Positions 1 to 9,955 of a stretch of DNA of 64,000 nucleotides are shown here, piece by piece; within the stretch, counting starts at the first letter, position 1; every line of letters starts with the position of its first letter. The DNA comes from Thauera humireducens (lineage in GTDB: Bacteria; Pseudomonadota; Gammaproteobacteria; Burkholderiales; Rhodocyclaceae). The stretch spans positions 682,001 to 746,000 of the forward strand of contig NZ_CP014646.1 of NCBI RefSeq assembly GCF_001051995.2. The letters run 5' to 3'. Both the position numbers and the translations under genes were made by a program. The notes under the pieces are model-generated. The model was given only the letters and a program-made list of their open reading frames with translations. It searched no databases and was not told where the DNA came from.

Positions 1-1
1 G

Positions 2-1573
2 AAGGTGCCGGACGACCGTAGCTTCCTGCAGGACCGCGCGATACGGCATGGCTTCTACGACGTCGTCGCACCCGTCGACGGCGTGGAGCGCTATTACGCA
101 TGGCGCCGGGTGCCGGACCGGCCGCTCGTCGTCAGCCTCGGTCTCAGCAAGTCGGTGGCGATGGCGACGGTGCGCGATTCGGTGCGGAGCAGCGGACTGT
201 ACAACCTCCTCACCACTGTGGCGCTGCTGCTCGCGGCGCAGTGGATCACGCGGTTGTTCCTGCTGAAGAGCCGTCAGACCGCAGCCTTGGCGGAAGCCCG
301 GGAGCGACTCGACTTCGCCCTCCAGGGGGGCGGACTCGGTGCCTGGGACTGGAACTGCGTGACCGGCGAGAACCGCTGTAACGCACAGTGGGCGAGGATA
401 CTCGGCTATGCGCCCGGCGAGGCCGCGCCCAATTTCGCGACCTGGTACACCAACATCCACCCCGGCGACCGCGATCGGGTGCATGCGGCGCTCGATGCTC
501 ACCTGCGAGGCGAGACCCGTCAGTACCACGCTACCTACCGCATGCTGCGCCGCGACGGCGAGACGATCTGGGTGCTCGACCGCGGGCGGGTGGTGGCAAG
601 GGATGAGAGCGGGATGCCCTTGCGCGCCGCCGGTACTCTGGCGGACATCACCGAGCGCCACGCCGTCGAGCTTGCGCTGGATGCCGAACGGCTGCGGCTG
701 ACCACGCTGCTGCAACGCTTCCCCGGGGGCGTGCTGATGGAAGACGCGACGGGAAGGGTGACGATCGTCAATCGCGGCATGTGCGAACTGCTGGGCCTCG
801 GCGACGATCCGGATGCGCTGCAGGGCCTGACGCACGAGGCGCTGTGTGCCCGGATCGGACCGCAGCGGGCCGCCTGGCTGCACGTTCCCGATGCCCGCCG
901 CGACGGCGAGCGCCGGCGCTCGGTCGAGCTCACTGATGGCGACGGTCGTACGTTCGAGATCGACTGGGTGCCGATCATGCGCGACGACGCCCAACTCGGG
1001 CGAGTCTGGCTGGTGCGCGACGTATCCGACCGCAAGCAACGGGAGACGATGCTGGCGACGCTGGCCTCGACCGATGCGCTGACCGCGTTGCCCAACCGGC
1101 GCAGCTTCATGAGCAGCCTGGAGGCGGCGACCGCGGCGCTGCGCAGCAACCCCGGGCGCCAGGGGGTGCTACTGATGATCGACATCGACTATTTCAAGCG
1201 CGTCAACGACACCTACGGCCATGCTGCGGGGGACCGGGTGCTGTGCCATGTCGCCAGCCTCATCCGCAATGGGCTGCGCCAGCAGGACGTGGCCGCCCGG
1301 CTGGGCGGGGAGGAGTTCTCGGCGCTGCTTCTCGCCGTGGGACTGGAGGATGCCCGCCTGCTCGCCGATCGGTTGCGTGCGCGCATCGCAGAATCGTCGG
1401 CGGAGATTGGCGAGGGGGGCGAGGACGGCGTGACGGTCACCGTCAGCATCGGTCTCGCTGCGCTCAGTTCGGCCGGCGCCGAAGCGGTGCTGAAACAGGC
1501 CGATCACGCCCTCTACGCGGCCAAGGCCGGCGGCCGCAACCAGGTCCGGGTGTATGCCGGCGAACAGACTTGA
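2..1573 (+). CDS. PAS-PAS-GGDEF diguanylate cyclase, 5' end missing
   Basis: The frame is open to the left edge, so the N-terminus lies outside; GTG at 5 is only the first start-like codon. In order: about 60 residues resembling the end of a periplasmic sensor domain, one membrane helix (about 66-88), a first PAS domain with a PAC-type end (TLADITERH), a second PAS domain, and a GGDEF domain from about residue 350. The active-site motif is GGEEF near residue 434. RQQD lies five residues before it, matching the RxxD inhibitory site, so catalysis and product inhibition both look intact. It should make cyclic di-GMP from GTP at the inner membrane in response to a periplasmic or PAS-sensed signal. 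There is no EAL domain. The ligand is unknown. Confidence 0.9.
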   Translation, partial: KVPDDRSFLQDRAIRHGFYDVVAPVDGVERYYAWRRVPDRPLVVSLGLSKSVAMATVRDSVRSSGLYNLLTTVALLLAAQWITRLFLLKSRQTAALAEARERLDFALQGGGLGAWDWNCVTGENRCNAQWARILGYAPGEAAPNFATWYTNIHPGDRDRVHAALDAHLRGETRQYHATYRMLRRDGETIWVLDRGRVVARDESGMPLRAAGTLADITERHAVELALDAERLRLTTLLQRFPGGVLMEDATGRVTIVNRGMCELLGLGDDPDALQGLTHEALCARIGPQRAAWLHVPDARRDGERRRSVELTDGDGRTFEIDWVPIMRDDAQLGRVWLVRDVSDRKQRETMLATLASTDALTALPNRRSFMSSLEAATAALRSNPGRQGVLLMIDIDYFKRVNDTYGHAAGDRVLCHVASLIRNGLRQQDVAARLGGEEFSALLLAVGLEDARLLADRLRARIAESSAEIGEGGEDGVTVTVSIGLAALSSAGAEAVLKQADHALYAAKAGGRNQVRVYAGEQT

Positions 1574-1591
1574 CACACAGAAACTCAGCAC

Positions 1592-2404
1592 ATGACTACC
1601 GCTCGCCTTCCTTCACGCATCGTCTGCCTGACCACCGAGACCGTCGAGGTTCTCTACGCCCTCGGCGAGGAGGATCGAATTGCCGGCATCAGCGGCTACA
1701 CCGTGATTCCGCCCCGCGCGCGCAAGGAGAAGCCGAAGGTGTTCGCGTTCTCCAGTGGTGACCTGGAGAAGATCCTCGCGGTCGAACCGGATCTGGTGCT
1801 GGGCTTTTCGGACATGCAGGCCGACGTCGCGCGTGACCTCATCAAGGCCGGCGTGACGGTGCATGTGTTCAACCAGCGCAGCATCGAGAGCATCCTGGCC
1901 ATGATCGAGACGATCGGCCGCCTGGTCGGCGCGGCGCAGCGTGCGCTGGACCTGGTGGCGGAGTTGGAGGCGACGATGGATGCGGCGCGCGCGCGGGCCG
2001 CTGCGCTGCCGCGGCGGCCGCGGGTGTATTTCGAGGAGTGGGACGAGCCGCCGATCAGTGCGGTGGGCTGGGTGTCGGAGCTGATCGCGATCGCCGGCGG
2101 CGAGGACGTGTTTGCCGAGCGTGCGCGTCATCCGGGTGCAGCGCAGCGCATTCTCGCCGATCCGCTGGAAGCGGCGCGGCGGGCGCCGGACATCGTCATC
2201 GGTTCATGGTGCGGCAAGCGCTTCCGGCCGGAACGGGTCGCTGCGCGGGCGGGGTGGGAAAGCGTCCCCGCCGTGCGCGACGGCGAGTTGCACGAGGTGA
2301 AGTCGGCGCTGATCCTGGCGCCGGGGCCGGTGGCGATTCGCGAGGGGCTGCCGGCGCTGGCGGAGATCTTCGCGCGCTGGGCGGCGCGTCAACCCGCGTC
2401 CTGA
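1592..2404 (+). CDS. BtuF-like cobalamin/metal-chelate binding protein without signal peptide
   Basis: 270 residues, one TroA/BtuF-type periplasmic-binding fold. The N-terminal core reads IVCLTTETVEVLYALGEED, as in BtuF/FhuD proteins, and a conserved ISAVGWVSELIAIAGGEDVF segment marks the second lobe. No hydrophobic signal sequence precedes the fold: the frame starts MTTARLPSRIVCL. The protein therefore looks cytoplasmic, unlike a classical ABC binding protein. It starts 18 nt after the cyclase stop and may be co-transcribed with it. No permease or ATPase gene is next to it. By family it should bind corrinoid or an iron chelate; a role in intracellular corrinoid handling is inference. Confidence 0.7.
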   Translation: MTTARLPSRIVCLTTETVEVLYALGEEDRIAGISGYTVIPPRARKEKPKVFAFSSGDLEKILAVEPDLVLGFSDMQADVARDLIKAGVTVHVFNQRSIESILAMIETIGRLVGAAQRALDLVAELEATMDAARARAAALPRRPRVYFEEWDEPPISAVGWVSELIAIAGGEDVFAERARHPGAAQRILADPLEAARRAPDIVIGSWCGKRFRPERVAARAGWESVPAVRDGELHEVKSALILAPGPVAIREGLPALAEIFARWAARQPAS

Positions 2405-2429
2405 GCGCTCGCGCCGGCAGCCGGGCGCG

Positions 2430-3452
<1,023 letters not shown>

Positions 3453-3513
3453 GGGCGAGGGCCTGCAGGAGTCTTGCTAGAATCGCGGCCCCCGATTACG
3501 CCACAGGCCGCCC

Positions 3514-4419
3514 ATGCATGCAAAGCCGATCGACGTCGTGATCCTGACCGAGGATCGCTACGTTCACCCTGACCTCGACGACTGGTACCAGGCCCAGATC
3601 GCGCGCGAGGAGGGCCTCGTCGCGGCCGCGCTCGAGGCGCACGGCCTTCGGGTGGAGCGCCGGGCCTGGTCCGATGGCGACATGGACTGGACGCAATGTC
3701 GCGGCGTCCTGTTCCGCTCGACCTGGGACTACTTCGACCGCTTCACCGAATTCGCGCCGTGGCTCGAGCGCGTTTCGGGCGCGACACGACTCTTCAACGA
3801 CGCGCCCCTGATCCGCTGGAACGTGGACAAGCACTATCTCGCCGAGCTCGCTGCGCGAGGCGTGCCGATCGTGCCGACCCGCTTCGTCGAGCGGGGCGAT
3901 GCCGTATCGCTGGCTGCGATCATGGAGGCCGAGGGCTGGGACGAGATCGTGTTCAAGCCCGCGGTTTCGGGCGCTGCGCGCCTCACGTTCCGCGCGAACC
4001 GGGCCTCGCTGGCGCAGCACGAGCCCGTGTTCGCACGCTGCGTGGCCGACGAGGCGATGATGGTGCAGCGTTTCGAACCGGCGATCGTGAATGAGGGCGA
4101 ACTGTCATTGATCGTCATCGCCGGCCGCGCGACGCATGCGATCCGCAAGACGGCGCGCGCGGGCGACTTTCGCGTGCAGGACGACCATGGCGGTACCGTG
4201 CACCCGCATGCGCCGGATGCGGCGCAGTGCGCCTTTGCCGAGGCGGCGGTGGCGGCATGCCCGGCGCTGCCGCTGTATGCGCGCGTGGATTTCGTTCGCG
4301 CACAAGCCGGCGGCTACCGCTTGATGGAACTCGAACTGGTCGAGCCCGAGCTGTTCTTTCGCTTCCACCCTCCGGCCGCCGACGCCCTTGCGCAGGAGCT
4401 GGCGGAAAAGCTGCGTTGA
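3514..4419 (+). CDS. ATP-grasp family ligase (RimK/GshB-like)
   Basis: 301 residues. An N-terminal pre-ATP-grasp lobe (about 1-100) is followed by a GshB/RimK-type ATP-grasp domain: EIVFKPAVSGAA near residue 145, MMVQRFEPAI near 185, and the metal-binding end LMELELVEPELFFRF near 270. ATP-grasp enzymes join a carboxylate to an amine or thiol through an acyl-phosphate. The acceptor is unknown; the closest general resemblance is to single-domain RimK-like proteins annotated glutathione synthetase-like. A TAGAAT at 3478-3483 after TGC could be an extended -10, but no good -35 is visible. It stands alone between the divergent oxidoreductase and the ABC importer. Confidence 0.75.
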   Translation: MHAKPIDVVILTEDRYVHPDLDDWYQAQIAREEGLVAAALEAHGLRVERRAWSDGDMDWTQCRGVLFRSTWDYFDRFTEFAPWLERVSGATRLFNDAPLIRWNVDKHYLAELAARGVPIVPTRFVERGDAVSLAAIMEAEGWDEIVFKPAVSGAARLTFRANRASLAQHEPVFARCVADEAMMVQRFEPAIVNEGELSLIVIAGRATHAIRKTARAGDFRVQDDHGGTVHPHAPDAAQCAFAEAAVAACPALPLYARVDFVRAQAGGYRLMELELVEPELFFRFHPPAADALAQELAEKLR

Positions 4420-4528
4420 ATCAATGGTTTTTGCGCATTGCAACATGGCCCGCTGTGGTGAAATCCGCAAGCAGCCCGGCGGGGACAGCGGTTAGAATGC
4501 CGCGATAAACAAAGATGAAGGACTCCAC

Positions 4529-5320
4529 ATGATTCGACGCACACTGATGCTCGCCGCGCTGGCCCTGGCCGCCCAGGGCGCGATGGCAAAGGACTGGAGC
4601 ACCATCCGTTTCGCGACCGAAGGGGCATACCCCCCGTTCAACACGGTCGATACCAGCGGCGCGGTCCAGGGCCTGGACGTGGATATCGCCAACGCCCTGT
4701 GCGAGGAGATGAACGCCAAGTGCGTGTGGGTCAAGCAGGAGTGGGACGGCATGATTCCCGCGCTGCTGAGCCGCAAGTTCGACGCGATCTCGGCCTCGAT
4801 GTCGATCACCGAGGAGCGCAAGAAGCGCGTCGACTTCACCGACAAGTATTACGCGACCCCGCTCGCGCTGGTGGCGAAGAAGGGCAGTCGCCTGCTGCCC
4901 GAGCTGAACCTGATCAAGGGCAAGCGCATCGGTGTGCAGCGTGGCACCGTGGCCGACAGCTTCGCGACCCGTTTCTGGGCCGAGCAAGGCGTGACGATCG
5001 TGCGCTATGCACGCCAGGAAGAGGCCTACCTCGACCTCTCCGCCGGCCGTATCGACGCGGCCTGGGCGGACGCACTGGTCGCCGACGGTGGTTTCCTGAA
5101 ACAGCTTGCGGGTGCCGACTACGAGTTCGCCGGTGGCCTTTACCACGGCCGCAACGCGGACGAGAAGGGCGTGATCGGCGAAGGCGTGGGCATCGCGCTG
5201 CGCAAGCAGGATGCCGAGCTCAAGGACAAGCTCAACAAGGCGCTGGCGGCGATCCGCGCCAATGGCAAGTACGACGAGATCCGCAAGAAGTACTTCGACT
5301 ACGACATCTACGGCGAGTGA
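4529..5320 (+). CDS. Polar amino acid ABC importer, periplasmic binding protein
   Basis: 263 residues, HisJ/ArgT (SBP_bac_3) family. A clear Sec signal peptide occupies residues 1-20 (hydrophobic core LMLAALALAAQGA, cleavage after AMA). Family signatures follow: FATEGAYPPFN, LDVDIANALC and FDAISASMSITEERKKRVDFT. It captures a basic or other polar amino acid in the periplasm and delivers it to the permeases encoded next. The likely ligand is lysine, arginine, ornithine or histidine by family; the exact one is not determinable here. Two hairpins separate it from the first permease, an arrangement that commonly lets the binding protein be made in excess. Confidence 0.9.
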   Translation: MIRRTLMLAALALAAQGAMAKDWSTIRFATEGAYPPFNTVDTSGAVQGLDVDIANALCEEMNAKCVWVKQEWDGMIPALLSRKFDAISASMSITEERKKRVDFTDKYYATPLALVAKKGSRLLPELNLIKGKRIGVQRGTVADSFATRFWAEQGVTIVRYARQEEAYLDLSAGRIDAAWADALVADGGFLKQLAGADYEFAGGLYHGRNADEKGVIGEGVGIALRKQDAELKDKLNKALAAIRANGKYDEIRKKYFDYDIYGE

Positions 5321-5344
5321 TTCCGAGGCTGCACGCGGGCGTGA

Positions 5345-5393
5345 GGATGCGCCCGCGGCGCTTCGCATCCGAACCGGCGGCCTGACGGCCGCC
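5345..5393 (+). other. Two tandem intercistronic hairpins in the ABC importer operon
   Basis: GGATGCG (5345-5351) pairs with CGCATCC (5364-5370), and GGCGGCC (5376-5382) pairs with GGCCGCC (5387-5393) across a TGAC loop. No U-run follows, so this looks like an mRNA-stabilising or partial attenuation element rather than a full terminator. It lies between the binding protein and the first permease. Functional role is inferred. Confidence 0.5.
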
Positions 5394-5449
5394 TTCATGT
5401 TTCTGCTTTCTGTCCGCGGCCATCGTGCGTCCGGGACAGGGCTTCTGCG

Positions 5450-6136
5450 ATGCTCCACGGCTACCTTCCTTCCCTTCTCGATGGCGCCTGGGTGACGCTG
5501 CGCGTGGCGGTGTTCTCGCTGCTGCTCGCGCTCGTGCTCGGGCTGATCGGCGCTTCGTCGCGACTGTCGCCCAATCCGCTGCTGCGCCTGCCCGCAACGC
5601 TCTACACCACGGTGGTGCGCGGCATCCCCGACCTCGTCATGATGTTGCTGATCTTCTACGGCGGCCAGGTCGGCATCAACCTCGTCACCGACGCCCTCGG
5701 CCTCGAGTATGTCGACGTCAATCCATTCGTCGCCGGCATCCTGACGCTGGGCTTCATCTTCGGCGCCTACTTCACCGAGACCTTCCGCGGTGCCTTCATG
5801 GCGGTGCCGGCGGGGCAGCTCGAGGCCGGGCGTGCTTACGGCATGAGCCGCTGGCAGGTCTTCCATCGCGTGCTGTTCCCGCAGATGCTGCGGTATGCGC
5901 TGCCCGGCCTGGGCAACAACTGGCAGGTCATGCAGAAGAGCACTGCGCTCGTGTCCATCATCGGCCTGTCCGACATCACCTGGCTGGCCGACCAGGCCGG
6001 GCGGACGACTCATGAACCCTTCCTGTTCTACGGAGTGGTGTGCGTGTTCTACCTGCTGATGACGGCGGTGTCCGGGCTGCTGTTCCGCTGGCTCGAGCGA
6101 CGCTACTCGGTGGGTATGCGGAGGGCGGCGGCATGA
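5450..6136 (+). CDS. Polar amino acid ABC importer, permease 1 (HisQ-type)
   Basis: 228 residues of the HisQ/GlnP family (BPD_transp_1). Hydrophobic segments give about five membrane helices. The cytoplasmic EAA loop reads EAGRAYGMSRWQVFHRVLFPQMLRYALPGL, here near residues 125-154, which docks onto the ATPase. The N-terminal WVTLRVAVFSLLLALVLG segment is the typical first helix. The last four bases overlap the start of the second permease (ATGA at 6133), so the two should be translated together and pair as a heterodimeric channel. Confidence 0.9.
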   Translation: MLHGYLPSLLDGAWVTLRVAVFSLLLALVLGLIGASSRLSPNPLLRLPATLYTTVVRGIPDLVMMLLIFYGGQVGINLVTDALGLEYVDVNPFVAGILTLGFIFGAYFTETFRGAFMAVPAGQLEAGRAYGMSRWQVFHRVLFPQMLRYALPGLGNNWQVMQKSTALVSIIGLSDITWLADQAGRTTHEPFLFYGVVCVFYLLMTAVSGLLFRWLERRYSVGMRRAAA

Positions 6137-6858
6137 TCGAATGGAGTCTGTTCGCCGAGAGCTGGCCGGCGTATGCGGGCGGCCTGTGGCTGACGTTGAA
6201 GCTCACCGTCCTGTCGCTGGCGGCCGGCCTGGTACTCGCGATCCCGCTGGCGGTGCTGCGCGTGTCGCCTTCGCGCTGGGTCTCGGGCCCGGTGTGGGCC
6301 TACAGCTATTTCTTCCGCGGCACGCCGATGCTGGTCCAACTGCTGCTGATGTACTACGGCCTCGGCCAGTTCGAGTGGATACAAGCGCAGTGGGACGCCG
6401 GCAACGCTTTCTGGCTGGTGTTTCGCGACCCCTACGGCTGTGCGCTGATCACCTTCGCGCTCAACACCGGCGCCTACACCACCGAGATCATCGCCGGCGC
6501 CTTGCGCGCCATGCCGCATGGCGAGATCGAGGCCGCGCGCGCCTGTGGCATGAGCCGCTACACCATGCTGCGCCGCATCCTGCTGCCGGGTGCGCTGCGC
6601 CGCGCCCTGCCGGCCTACAGCAACGAGATCATCTTCATGCTGCATGGCACGGCGATCGCATCGACGGTCACCCTGGTCGATCTCACCGGTGCCGCGCGCA
6701 ATGCGTATTCACAGTTCTTCGCGCCGTTCGAAGCCTTCATCTTCGCCGGCCTGATCTACCTCTGCATCACCTTCGCGCTGGTCGGCCTGTTCCGCGTTGC
6801 CGAGCGGCGCTGGCTCGCCCACCTGCGGCCGCGCACCACGACGCGCAAGGCCGCCTGA
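6133..6858 (+). CDS. Polar amino acid ABC importer, permease 2 (HisM-type)
   Basis: 241 residues from ATG at 6133, chosen because it overlaps the stop of permease 1 as ATGA and begins MIEWSLFAESWPAYAGGLWL, the normal family N-terminus. The open frame extends further upstream, but that part has no resemblance to the family. Membrane helices are visible along the length, and the EAA loop begins EAARACGMSRYTMLRRILLP. It forms the transmembrane channel together with the HisQ-type subunit. The stop is 24 nt before the ATPase gene, consistent with one operon. Confidence 0.9.
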   Translation: MIEWSLFAESWPAYAGGLWLTLKLTVLSLAAGLVLAIPLAVLRVSPSRWVSGPVWAYSYFFRGTPMLVQLLLMYYGLGQFEWIQAQWDAGNAFWLVFRDPYGCALITFALNTGAYTTEIIAGALRAMPHGEIEAARACGMSRYTMLRRILLPGALRRALPAYSNEIIFMLHGTAIASTVTLVDLTGAARNAYSQFFAPFEAFIFAGLIYLCITFALVGLFRVAERRWLAHLRPRTTTRKAA

Positions 6859-6882
6859 GCGCGCGCTTCGAGGAAACCTCTC

Positions 6883-7647
6883 ATGACCCAACTCACCGTC
6901 CAGGATCTGCACAAGCGCTACGGCGACCACGAGGTGCTCAAGGGCGTCTCGCTGTCGGCTGAGGCCGGCGACGTCATCACCATGATCGGTTCGTCCGGCT
7001 CGGGCAAGAGCACCTTCCTGCGCTGCATCAACTTCCTCGAGCAGCCCGACGCCGGCCGCATCCAGGTGGCGGGCGAGGAGATCCGTCTGGTGCCCGGCAA
7101 GGACGGCCACCTGCGCGTGGCCGACGCCAAGCAGCTGCAGCGGCTGCGCACGCGGCTGGCGATGGTGTTCCAGCATTTCAACCTGTGGGCGCACATGACG
7201 GTGCTGGAGAACGTGATCGAGGCGCCGGTGCATGTATTGGGCGTGTCCAGGCGTGAGGCGACGGAGCGTGCGATGGCCTACCTGGACAAGGTCGGGATCA
7301 CCCGCTTCAAGGACAGCTATCCGGCGCACCTGTCGGGCGGCCAGCAGCAGCGCGTGGCGATTGCCCGCGCACTGGCGATGGAGCCGGCGGTACTGCTGTT
7401 CGACGAGCCGACCTCGGCACTCGACCCCGAGCTGGTCGGCGAGGTGCTGAAGGTGATGCGCGGGCTGGCCGAGGAGGGGCGCACGATGGTGGTCGTGACG
7501 CACGAGATGGGCTTTGCGCGCGAGGTCTCGAGCAAGGTGATGTTCCTGCATCAGGGACTCGTCGAGGAATACGGCCCGCCGGCAGAGGTGTTCGGCAACA
7601 CGCGCAGCGAGCGCTTGAAGCAGTTCCTTTCCGGCAACCTCAAATAG
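6883..7647 (+). CDS. Polar amino acid ABC importer, ATPase (HisP/GlnQ-type)
   Basis: 254 residues with a complete nucleotide-binding domain. Walker A is GSSGSGKST at residues 36-44, the signature [15 protein letters not shown] is near 150, and Walker [15 protein letters not shown] follows near 170. The H-loop reads [10 protein letters not shown]. The insertion between Walker A and the Q-loop ([17 protein letters not shown]) is characteristic of the HisP/ArtP-like branch rather than GlnQ, supporting a basic amino acid substrate. AGGAAA lies just before the ATG. Last gene of the four-gene importer; the convergent MFS gene follows after 39 nt. Confidence 0.92.
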   Translation: MTQLTVQDLHKRYGDHEVLKGVSLSAEAGDVITMIGSSGSGKSTFLRCINFLEQPDAGRIQVAGEEIRLVPGKDGHLRVADAKQLQRLRTRLAMVFQHFNLWAHMTVLENVIEAPVHVLGVSRREATERAMAYLDKVGITRFKDSYPAHLSGGQQQRVAIARALAMEPAVLLFDEPTSALDPELVGEVLKVMRGLAEEGRTMVVVTHEMGFAREVSSKVMFLHQGLVEEYGPPAEVFGNTRSERLKQFLSGNLK

Positions 7648-7686
7648 ATTGCAGTCTGGCTGCGGCGCAACTGGGTACAGCGCGCT

Positions 7687-8931
7687 TCAATCCCGGTTGG
7701 AGGCGGCCGGCAGCCGGCGCAGCCGCAGTGCGACCGCGGCGGTCAGCAGCAGGCAGGCGCCGAGCAGGGCGGTGAGCCCATTCCAGTGTCCGGCGCTCCA
7801 GGCCATGCCCGCAAGGCTGCCGATCACGCTGGCGCCCAGGTAATAGCTCGACAGATACAAGGCCGACGCAAGCGCCCGCCGTTCGCCGGCACGGCGTCCC
7901 ACCCAGCCGCTCGCCAGTGCGTGTGCGGCGAAGAAGCCGAAGGTGAAGATGCCGACCCCGGCGATGATCAGCCACAGCGGCGAGGCCAGCGTCAGGGCCA
8001 GGCCGGAGCCCATCACCGTCACCATGACCCACAGGGTGTTGCGCCGCCCGTAGCGTTCGGCGAGACGCCCGCTGAGCGCCGAGGCCCAGGTGCCGACCAG
8101 ATACAGCAGGAAGATCGCGCCGATCGCGGTCTGGCCCAGCGTGTAGGGCGCTTCGAGCAGGCGGAACCCCAGGAAGTTGTAGAGGCCGACGAAGGCGCCC
8201 ATGCCGAGGAATGCGGTCAGGAAGAGCCAGGGCAGGCCCGCGTCGCGATAGATGGCGAGCGTGTCGCCGACGATGCGTGCCGGCGTGGCGGCCCGGGGGC
8301 GGAAGTGGCGCGAGGCCGGCAGACCGCGCCAGAAGACGAAGGCGGCAAGCAGGCCCAGCAGGCCGATCACGCCGAGCGCGATCCGCCACGAGGCGACATC
8401 CGTGAGCAGGGCGGCGATGAAGCGCCCGCTCATGCCGCCGAGCGCGTTGCCGGCGATGTAGAGACCCATGGCGCGCGCCTGCGCGTTGGCAGCGAACTCC
8501 TCGCCGATGTATGCCATCGCTGCCGCCGGCAGGCCGGCAATCACGGCGCCGAGCAGCGCGCGCAGCACCAGCAAGGTAGCGAAGTCCGGAGCGGCGGCGG
8601 TCGCGAGGGCGAGGACGGCTGCCATGGCGAGCGCGATCTTCATGACCGGCTGGCGGCCGAGCCGGTCGGCGAGGACGCTGCCCGGGATCAGCATCAAGGC
8701 CAGCCCGGCGGCGGTGGCCGAGACGGTCAGGCTGGCACTGGCCGCGCTCACGCCGAAGTCGTCCGCCAGCAGGGGCAGCAGGGGCTGCGTGCTGTACACC
8801 ATCGCGAACGTGGCGAAGCCGCCGACGAACATCGCGAGGTTGGCGTTCCGGTAGGCGAGCGTGCCGGCCTCGAGCTGGGTCGAAGCGGGGGCGGTGTCGG
8901 CGGTCGGGGATGAAGCGGCAGTGTGCGCCAT
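7687..8931 (-). CDS. MFS transporter (YnfM-like)
   Basis: 414 residues with roughly twelve hydrophobic helices. The loop-2/3 signature GSVLADRLGRQPVMK near residue 90 is the MFS motif A. The first helix region, FVGGFATFAMVYSTQPLLPL, resembles YnfM and other drug/sugar efflux proteins of the family. It should export a small molecule using the proton gradient; substrate unknown. It is transcribed divergently from the LysR-family gene at 9037 across a 105-nt gap, which usually means that regulator controls it. Confidence 0.85.
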   Translation of the reverse strand: MAHTAASSPTADTAPASTQLEAGTLAYRNANLAMFVGGFATFAMVYSTQPLLPLLADDFGVSAASASLTVSATAAGLALMLIPGSVLADRLGRQPVMKIALAMAAVLALATAAAPDFATLLVLRALLGAVIAGLPAAAMAYIGEEFAANAQARAMGLYIAGNALGGMSGRFIAALLTDVASWRIALGVIGLLGLLAAFVFWRGLPASRHFRPRAATPARIVGDTLAIYRDAGLPWLFLTAFLGMGAFVGLYNFLGFRLLEAPYTLGQTAIGAIFLLYLVGTWASALSGRLAERYGRRNTLWVMVTVMGSGLALTLASPLWLIIAGVGIFTFGFFAAHALASGWVGRRAGERRALASALYLSSYYLGASVIGSLAGMAWSAGHWNGLTALLGACLLLTAAVALRLRRLPAASNRD

Positions 8932-9036
8932 GCGGATGGGCCGGGGGTGCGGGTTGGCGATGTCGTGATGCTAGGTTGTCGCGACGCTGCGGGTCCAATA
9001 TATTCGAACGCTGTGATTGATATCGAAGAGATATGA
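8932..9036. promoter_or_regulatory. Divergent control region, MFS exporter / LysR regulator
   Basis: 105-nt gap between two divergent starts. The right half is AT-rich with TTCGAA at 9002-9007 and ATATCGAAG close to the regulator start, an imperfect TTCGA/TCGAA symmetry compatible with LysR-type binding. No unambiguous -35/-10 pair was found on either strand. Confidence 0.4.
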
Positions 9037-9936
9037 ATGGAGCTGCGACATCTGCGCTACTTCGTGGCCGTTGCCGAAGAACTGAACTTCACCCGTGCCG
9101 CGGCGCGCCTCCACATCGGGCAGCCGCCGTTGTCGATCCAGATCCGGGCGCTGGAAGAGGAGATTGGCGCCCGGCTGTTCGACCGGAACCAGCGCCGGGT
9201 GAGCCTGACGCTGGCGGGCGAACGGCTGCTGCTGCATGCGCGCGGGGTGCTGTCTGCGGTCGAGGCGGCCGTGATCGACACGCAGCGCGCGGCGCGCGGG
9301 GAGCTGGGAGAGCTTCGCGTCGGCTTCACGTCCTCGCTGCCGTTCACCGATCTGCTGCCCGATGCGCTGCAGGCCTATCGCCGGCGCTATCCGGGTGTCC
9401 GCCTCCAGTTGCGCGAGATGTTCACCCCGCGCCAGTTCGAGGCGATCGCCGGTGGCGAGCTCGATGTCGGCTTCGTGCGCCTTCAGACCGACGCCGCGCC
9501 GCGTGGGATCGTGGTGCGCGAGATCGCGCGCAATCCGCTGCGACTCGTGGTGAATGCCGCACACCGGCTGGCGGGTGCCGCGTCGGTGTCCTTCCGCGAC
9601 CTGGTGGATGAGGACTTCGTCAGCTTTCCGCCGGATCTCGGCACCGATCTGCCCGAGGTGCTGCGCCGGCTGTGCCTGGAGGCCGGTTTCGAGCCGCGCA
9701 TCGTGCAGACCGCGCGCGAGGCAACGACGCAGATCGGGCTGGTCGCGGCAGGGCTGGGCGTCGCCCTGCTGCCCGCGCCGCTCGAATCGGTGCGCATGCC
9801 GCGTGTGCGCTACGTGCCGCTGCAGGAGGCGGATGCGCAGTTCCGCATGGCGATCGCGGTGGCTGCGCAGTCGACGTCGCCCCTCGTGGCCGGGTTTCTG
9901 GAAAGCGTCGAGCGGATCCGCGACGGCGCCGCGTGA
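9037..9936 (+). CDS. LysR-family transcriptional regulator
   Basis: 299 residues, the usual LysR length. The N-terminal winged helix-turn-helix (about 1-60) reads MELRHLRYFVAVAEELNFTR and AAARLHIGQPPLSIQIRALE, which is the classical form. The effector-binding domain fills about 90-295. It probably responds to a small molecule and regulates the divergent MFS gene, and often its own transcription. The AARLHIGQPPLSxQI form of the helix is common among CatR/BenM-like members, but no aromatic catabolic gene is nearby, so the effector is left open. Confidence 0.9.
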   Translation: MELRHLRYFVAVAEELNFTRAAARLHIGQPPLSIQIRALEEEIGARLFDRNQRRVSLTLAGERLLLHARGVLSAVEAAVIDTQRAARGELGELRVGFTSSLPFTDLLPDALQAYRRRYPGVRLQLREMFTPRQFEAIAGGELDVGFVRLQTDAAPRGIVVREIARNPLRLVVNAAHRLAGAASVSFRDLVDEDFVSFPPDLGTDLPEVLRRLCLEAGFEPRIVQTAREATTQIGLVAAGLGVALLPAPLESVRMPRVRYVPLQEADAQFRMAIAVAAQSTSPLVAGFLESVERIRDGAA

Positions 9937-9955
9937 GCTTGCTGCGGCGGGGGGC

